DNA of 64,000 nt, from positions 23,646,868 to 23,710,867 of the forward strand of contig NC_133101.1 in assembly GCF_022965805.1 (NCBI RefSeq), in the 5' to 3' direction. The stretch is from Primulina eburnea (taxonomy: Eukaryota > Streptophyta > Magnoliopsida > Lamiales > Gesneriaceae). Shown in pieces: positions 58,940 to 64,000 of this stretch. Made by a program: the position numbers and the translations under genes. Position 1 is the first letter of the stretch. Each line of letters starts with the position of its first letter. The notes under the pieces are model-generated. The model searched no databases, was not told the DNA's origin, and saw only the letters and a list, made by a program, of their open reading frames with translations.

Positions 58940-61176
58940 ATCATCATTTACACCATTTATAAAAAAATCATGCACAAATGCAATTTCTTTAAATCCAAGC
59001 ATGCAACGTATATTTTCATAAAGTCTTAAAAATCATTAATAATGATGCATAATCATTTAAAATATAATAAATTTGTGCTTAGAGCGTTGCCATGACCAAA
59101 ATCTCACCCCGGGTGCAAAATGACCATTTTGCCCCTGGAAACCCAAAAATTACCGTTTTGTCCATAGACGTAAAATTTCACGTTCTTGTCATTTTCTTAA
59201 TTCCATCATTGACTATAACATGTCCCAAATAATTATTTAAGCCTACGTGAATTTTTTCATATTTTTATTTGGATTAAATCGATAACTTTTAAATTAATCT
59301 TTAAATATAACATATTAATGTGTTTTAATCTCGAATTAAACCAAACCTTAGCATACAATTTCCAAATTAAAAACTTAGACTTCTAATAATTATTTGAGTT
59401 TAAATATAATTTTTTATAATTTTATTAAACTTAAATCTAGGCGTTTCAATTAATTCATTAACTAATGTTTCATGCGGCGATTAAATCCCGGATAAATTCA
59501 AAACTTATTATTTTGATCTGAAACTTACCAAACTCTTAAAAATATCCCAAAACATATTTAAAAGCATCCCTAGACATAAACTCGAGCCAAATTCAAAACT
59601 TAACCAATTCATTTTAAAACTTGGACCGGGGTCCCGATTTTAACCCGAACCAACCCGATCCGGAACTCAACAAAATTTTTCCCAACTTAAAACACCACTT
59701 AATAACACCAAGGTGGCCCTAAAACTTTCAAAATTCAACCCACCCAAACCTCCGAACACTCCGCTGCACGCTGCTGAAATTCCAGCACCTATTCCTAAAA
59801 AACCCATTTGCTCAACTCGGTCCTAACTTGCTAGCCACTCCAACCAGCCCCGAACCAATCTACTAGGGACCAATACCAGACCCTATGGACCTACCAGACC
59901 CACCAACCAGCCCCATGCAACCTACACAACGAAAACGAGCGTTAGAACCCGAAGGAACACTACCGCGACCGATTCTCACTAACCCACACTCGATCGCCTA
60001 CGGGGCTTGTTCCAGCAGCGCTTGAGCCTTCCTAGGCCGTGGCTTAGACCCAGGCCCTTGTGCAGCTGGTTCAAGCAGATCGGCCAAATCTCCTCACCAA
60101 CGAGCCTATGCTTCAAGGAACGCGCTCAACTCCTTCTTGATTCAACACAGCCTAGTATCCAGCTAACACTCCCTTCTTCCTCGATGATTACAGACCTACA
60201 GCATCACCAACCATCAGCCCTTTTGACAATAGATTATCAGGAACGTGAGTGAATAGGAAGAAATACATAACCGAAGCAAAGAAAACCGAATATTCTTCAT
60301 GCATCAAACTGGAACGAAAATTTTCATAAACACATTCATCAGCATATAAAACGTGTATGATGCGTAAAAAATGATACAAAGCATGCCTTTGATGATTGAA
60401 GAGCAAGAACGAGAGGTAGGAGGCGCCGGGAGAATTAATCCTTGGAAGAATTGAGGTAGGCGAGATTTCCTTAATGAAATGCTCTGAAAACCGAGAGAAT
60501 AATGAATTTTGAATGGGTGTCGGCTGGTTGAGGAGAAGGTGTTAGGTGTAATGGAGTCTACGAATTAATTAGGAAATTAATTAATAAGATAATGGTTCTT
60601 AAATGGTCTTTTAAAAATTAAAAAGAGTTTTAAGCCCAATAAACTTAAAAGTAGACCCATTAAATACAAACATATTCCGGAAAAATATTTCGTGTTGTTT
60701 TGAAAATATTAGCCGAACCTTCAAAAACTCTCCGATTCGATAAAATTTGCTTACGACCCATTAAATACAAACATATTCCGGAAAAATATTTCGTGTTGTT
60801 TTGAAAATATTAGCCGAACCTTCAAAAACTCTCCGATTCGATAAAATTTGCTTACCGTTAAAAATTAAAATCATGCAGATAAAATACTCCAAAAATCCCA
60901 TTTTGAAAAATACACTTAAAAACACCTTAGATTAATTAATAAAAATAAATCATGTAATTAAAATAAATTTTCTTAAAATTCTCCATCCCCGTTCGTCGTT
61001 CGAGTGTGAAATGCATCTAGAAGCCCTGATGCATGAACTTTTAAAATTTCGTGAAATAATTACTATCATACGTGAATTATGCATAAAATGCATAAAAATA
61101 ATTAAACACATAATTTAAATAAAAATCATAGATTGCATGCATTCAGGTTACGTGAATTAAATTCCTGGACCTTACA
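58940..61176 (-). repeat. 5' LTR of outer gypsy element, second part
   Basis: Continues from 17275. It corresponds to the solo LTR around 30460-30900 (for example GTTGCCATGACC versus CTGCCATGACC, and the TTGGCGTTTC-type stretch). It ends GGACCTTACA at 61176. Coding-looking frames at 60007-60252 and 60188-60406 lack any family match and are probably chance. A 101-bp tandem duplication lies at 60654-60855. Confidence 0.85.
60654..60855. repeat. Perfect 101-bp tandem duplication
   Basis: A unit starting GACCCATTAAATACAAAC occupies 60654-60754 and is repeated without visible change at 60755-60855, ending TTTGCTTAC. It is absent as a pair from the solo LTR of the same family. Confidence 0.93.
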
Positions 61177-61417
61177 TTTTCTCTCAGTAATATTTTCTCC
61201 AGTCGGTGTTTAGATTGATTATTTTTTGCAATTGAGTTGTTTTTAAACAAACCAAACATCTATTGATTTTTCTAAATAAAGTCGATACTATTTTAATTAC
61301 AAGCACTGATATATGTTTATATACACACTCCTCGTGGGATCGACACTTGTACTCAAAAATATATTTTACTATAACTTGATGCCGTGCGCTTGCGAGCAAT
61401 CAAAAAAACACGCAACA
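61177..61417 (+). repeat. Athila-like LTR end (remnant)
   Basis: Corresponds to the last 240 bp of the LTR at 13306-14641 (ATTTTTCTAAATAAAGTC, CACTCCTCGTGGGATCGACAC, GCGAGCAATCAAAAAAACACGCAACA). It diverged more than the two LTRs above, so it comes from another copy. The rest of that copy is missing. The outer gypsy LTR lies directly to its left. Confidence 0.82.
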
Positions 61418-61999
61418 AGAAGCTATGACAATGATCTACAAATCATATTCACAAGTCAAGTCTGAATCGGAGGGTAAGATGTTGATAAATGACAATAAAA
61501 ACACGAGTTATTCGCAGACTTAAATCAGCAAGACTGATTTCAGCAGACCTCATCAGTTTGGTTCAATTGATCAAAATATGTTAAGCAGGTTCAGTTGAGA
61601 AGGTTCAGTTGAGCAGATGAGCAAAACTAAACAAATATGTCAAAATCAGTTGGGCTCGGGAAAAGTGGTCAACATGGCGAAAATGATTGTTTCAATATCA
61701 GAAACAGCATAGAAACTTTCCAAATGATCATATTCTAGTATCTAACATATATATCATTGCTGGAGTCTATAAATAAAATATCTTGAAGATCAAATACAAA
61801 CTTTAGAAGGGGATTCAAAGCATGAGCAGTCTACATGAATAAATGAGCTAGAATGATAGCAATCTCAATGCGTAAGAATAGAGATAAATACACTTTAAAG
61901 ATTAAATTTTCTCACACAATCACTCACACATATACATGAAAATTGAGTTTCAAAGTTTAGTTGAATGAGCCTTCCCACAAATACATTAAAGATTGTGTC
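61418..61999 (+). repeat. Fragment of Sirevirus-related LTR
   Basis: Matches the LTR fragment at 32417-33070 (GATCTACAAATCAT, CAAGTCTGAATCGGAGG, ATCACTCACACATATACA, TTTAGTTGAATGAGCC). A TATAAATA lies at 61768. It is cut at 61999 by the gypsy LTR that begins at 62000. Confidence 0.8.
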
Positions 62000-64000
62000 T
62001 GTAGAGCCCAAAAAATCAGTATACGTAAAACTCATGCATTTATTTAATTGTTACATTATTGAATTAAGTTTAAAATGATTTTATAGATGCATGATTTATT
62101 AATTTGTATTATTTTAAATTATTTACGTCTATGTGATGCACGTTAAAATGTTTTCTTGAGTTTCATATTTCAAGCGATTATTCGATGCGGGATCGAGGAA
62201 AATAGACCGGTGACGATGTTGGCGATTTTAAAATGTGGTATTTTATTTTAAGTTAGGATTGGGGCATTTTAATTATTTATTTTGTTTCTAAGCATTTTTA
62301 AAGCCTAATTTGTTTATTAGGTGATTTTAAGATTTTTAAACCTTTAAAGTTTATCAATTGTGTATTTAATTTTAAATATGAGAGTGTTAGTAAAGTTAAT
62401 AGTGGGTTAGCATTTAAACTAGCATTTTAATTATTATTTTTATTAGCATTTTAATTGTGTAATTAATAATTTTATACCCTTAATGATTTTAAAACTCACG
62501 CACACACACACTCTTACACACACACACACACCATCGGGTTTTCACATACACAAACATCCTTGCAATTTCATTTCTTTTTTTAAAAAAAAAACTTAGGGTT
62601 CTTAGAGTTCTCTTCCAGCAGACACCTTGACCCTCGAATTGCAGTGATTCACGTTAGCTTTTCTTTAAGAAAATCGTGCCACGTTTGTCTCGGATCAACC
62701 CTCGCATCTTCCCCACTTTGGTATCGTCGTTTCGGTAATTTTTAAAGATCAGGGCATGTATATTCTATTGTTTCTGCATCGATCTCGTCATATTATGTGT
62801 TGTGATGTTTATTATGCGTGAAAATCCATGTATGTTGTGAAAAATTTTGAGCAAAAACTTTTGAAATGATTTTAAGATCAAAATTTTTGGTTAAGAAATG
62901 AGTGAGTTATTATCGTTTTCGTGGAACTGCTCAAACTGCTATTTATGAAAATCTGTTCTTGACGTGTTCTTGAATTTTATTTGTTGCAAGCTCCGTTGGG
63001 AATCGTCGGGTGATCACTGCTACGTTTATGTATGAAGTCTGATGTATGGTGTTTCGTTTCGTGTTGATAGGCACTCGGTTATGTTAGAAGTCGTAGGAAG
63101 CATTTTGGTGTCAAAATTCATGTTTATGGGTTATGTTGCGTCGTTGTTTTGGGGACATTTGTTTGAGTCGAATCATTGCTATAGCGTCCTAGGATGAGTC
63201 TCGTTACATCGTTTCGAGTCGTTTGAGCGTGACTTTTAAAATTGCATCAAAATGTGTTCTTTTGTTGGTTTTGCGCAGGGTTAGCGCCGCAGCGCTCACC
63301 AGGGAGAGCCGCAGCGCCCGATCTGCACAAGTCTAGCGCTGCCCTTGAAACTCCGAAGCGCTAGACCTACGACCTTCCTGGAGCCGCGACGCTAGGCTAG
63401 GCGCTTGTCCATGACTTTTTAAACCATTATTTTAGGCTCATGTCTTCTATGTTTTGGGAAATGTTCACACATCGTTTTAGGATTTGTTTCGGTGGTTGAT
63501 GTCATGGTTTAGTACGATGATTAAACGAGGTCAAGTCCTAAGCGATTTAGAACGTCATAAGAAAATTGTCATTTTTGGTGGTGAGCACGATTATTATGTC
63601 AAAGTATGGAATTTAAGTGCATGAAATTGAGTTAGTATGTGCAGCAATGGCCCCAAGCGAGATCCAACAAATCCCTTAACGCTATGTAAGTATGTTCGAC
63701 GTGCAAAAGAAAATATTTTATTTTTGAGGTGTGTTAAATATCTTATGACCAATTATGAACGGGTTTGAAAGTTGGTGAAAGTGGTCGAGGACCTCTCCAC
63801 CCCGGTAAAGCATGATCGGGTTTAGATCAAGATTGGAAAGCGTTAAAGCATGACCAAAGACCAATCCACCCGGTAAAGCATGATCGGGGATATCATGTAT
63901 GTGGTAGTTCTCTGCCAACCCAGTACTGTGGTTTAGTCTGATCGGGCGCATTTATGTATGGGTCACTTGCAAGTATATTTATGAAAAGTTTTATGATGAT
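62000..64000 (+). repeat. Plus-strand gypsy LTR (runs off window)
   Basis: Starts TGTAGAGCCCAAAAAATC at 62000, interrupting the Sirevirus-related fragment. Its start and general layout (TG...ATGCATTT, GGGATCGAGGAAAATAGACCGG) resemble, reversed, the gypsy LTRs at 57740 and 61176. It contains a (CA)n stretch at 62508-62532 and the GC-rich cluster 63281-63405. Repeated words CCGGTAAAGCATGATCGGG appear at 63802-63820 and 63870-63889. No gene is seen; the minus-strand frame at 63718-63951 is a shadow of that repeat. Confidence 0.7.
63281..63405. repeat. CGC/GCG-rich module cluster in terminal gypsy LTR
   Basis: Repeats around AGCGCCGCAGCGCTC, GCCGCAGCGCCC, TAGCGCTGCCC, AAGCGCTAGAC and GCCGCGACGCTAGG, with inverted pairs (AGCGCT is itself palindromic). 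The flanks are AT-rich. Confidence 0.75.

Larger units (their letters stand above)
1..61176 (-). mobile_element. Outer Ty3/gypsy element (Tekay/Del-like), 5' portion, heavily interrupted
   Basis: On the minus strand the order is LTR (61176 to 16495), primer binding site (16492-16481), gag (from 16233), protease, reverse transcriptase, RNase H and integrase, running off the window at base 1. The 3' LTR is therefore outside. The gag start MPPRR, the protease motif DSGATHS and the linker motif GMDWL are typical of plant chromovirus-type gypsy elements. The element is split by the Athila-like element (2816-14641), the foldback element (15238-15719) and the Sirevirus-like copia with everything nested in it (17276-58934). 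Removing these gives one collinear element. The right LTR terminus is the CA at 61175-61176. Its own target duplication cannot be checked because the left end is missing. Confidence 0.88.

Noticed and set aside
60007..60252. 81-residue plus-strand frame in the outer LTR
   Set aside because: Lies inside an LTR homologous to the solo LTR, with no family resemblance; chance frame.
63718..63951. Minus-strand 77-residue frame near the right edge
   Set aside because: Falls over the repeated GGTAAAGCATGATCGGG words of a gypsy LTR; no protein family seen.

Overview
This window is plant nuclear DNA, almost certainly from a eudicot, and consists of LTR retrotransposons nested inside one another. I find no host protein gene, tRNA or rRNA gene. 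The evidence is Ty3/gypsy and Ty1/copia gag and pol remnants, initiator-Met-type and Asp-type primer binding sites, TG...CA LTR ends and matching 5-bp target-site duplications (TSDs). Some protein wording resembles what I recall from Lamiales such as Gesneriaceae, but I could not check this. Nearly every coding region carries stops or frameshifts, so the retrotransposon genes are annotated as pseudogenes.

Layout. The outermost element is a minus-strand Ty3/gypsy copy of Tekay/Del type. Its integrase runs off the left edge, its pol is at 1-2511, its gag is in pieces at 14723-16233, and its 5' LTR is split between 16495-17275 and 58940-61176. Three insertions hit it. First, an Athila-like element (2816-14641, TSD AAATC) lies in a spacer between gag and protease that has intron-like borders. 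Second, a palindromic foldback or SINE-like element (15238-15719) lies in gag. Third, a Sirevirus-like copia (17276-58934, TSD AAAAC) lies in the LTR.

The Sirevirus 3' LTR was then hit by an LTR now seen as a solo LTR (28663-58576, TSD CTAAG). That LTR was hit by a minus-strand gypsy solo LTR (29288-57740, TSD AGTTC). That solo LTR was hit by a second copia (31397-56432, TSD CCTAG/CCCAG). The copia leader was finally hit by a tandem gypsy of the form LTR-internal-LTR-internal-LTR (35534-49391, TSD ATGAT). This gives six levels of nesting. A truncated LTR (about 32214-33596) also sits in the 5' LTR of the second copia. Right of 61176 lie an Athila-like LTR end, a fragment of a Sirevirus-related LTR, and from 62000 a plus-strand gypsy LTR that runs off the right edge.

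Themes. Several unrelated elements carry local GC-rich self-complementary modules. The Athila-like element has a 14-mer hairpin repeat in its LTRs and in the spacer before its env-position ORF. The tandem gypsy has three 14-bp-stem hairpins in every LTR. The second copia has a GCGC-rich island in its leader, and the terminal gypsy LTR has a CGC/GCG cluster. In two families these modules lie just upstream of a TATA-like box. The tandem gypsy shares the same lesions in both internal copies, so it was already defective when it was amplified. All family assignments come from reading motifs by eye; no database was searched.
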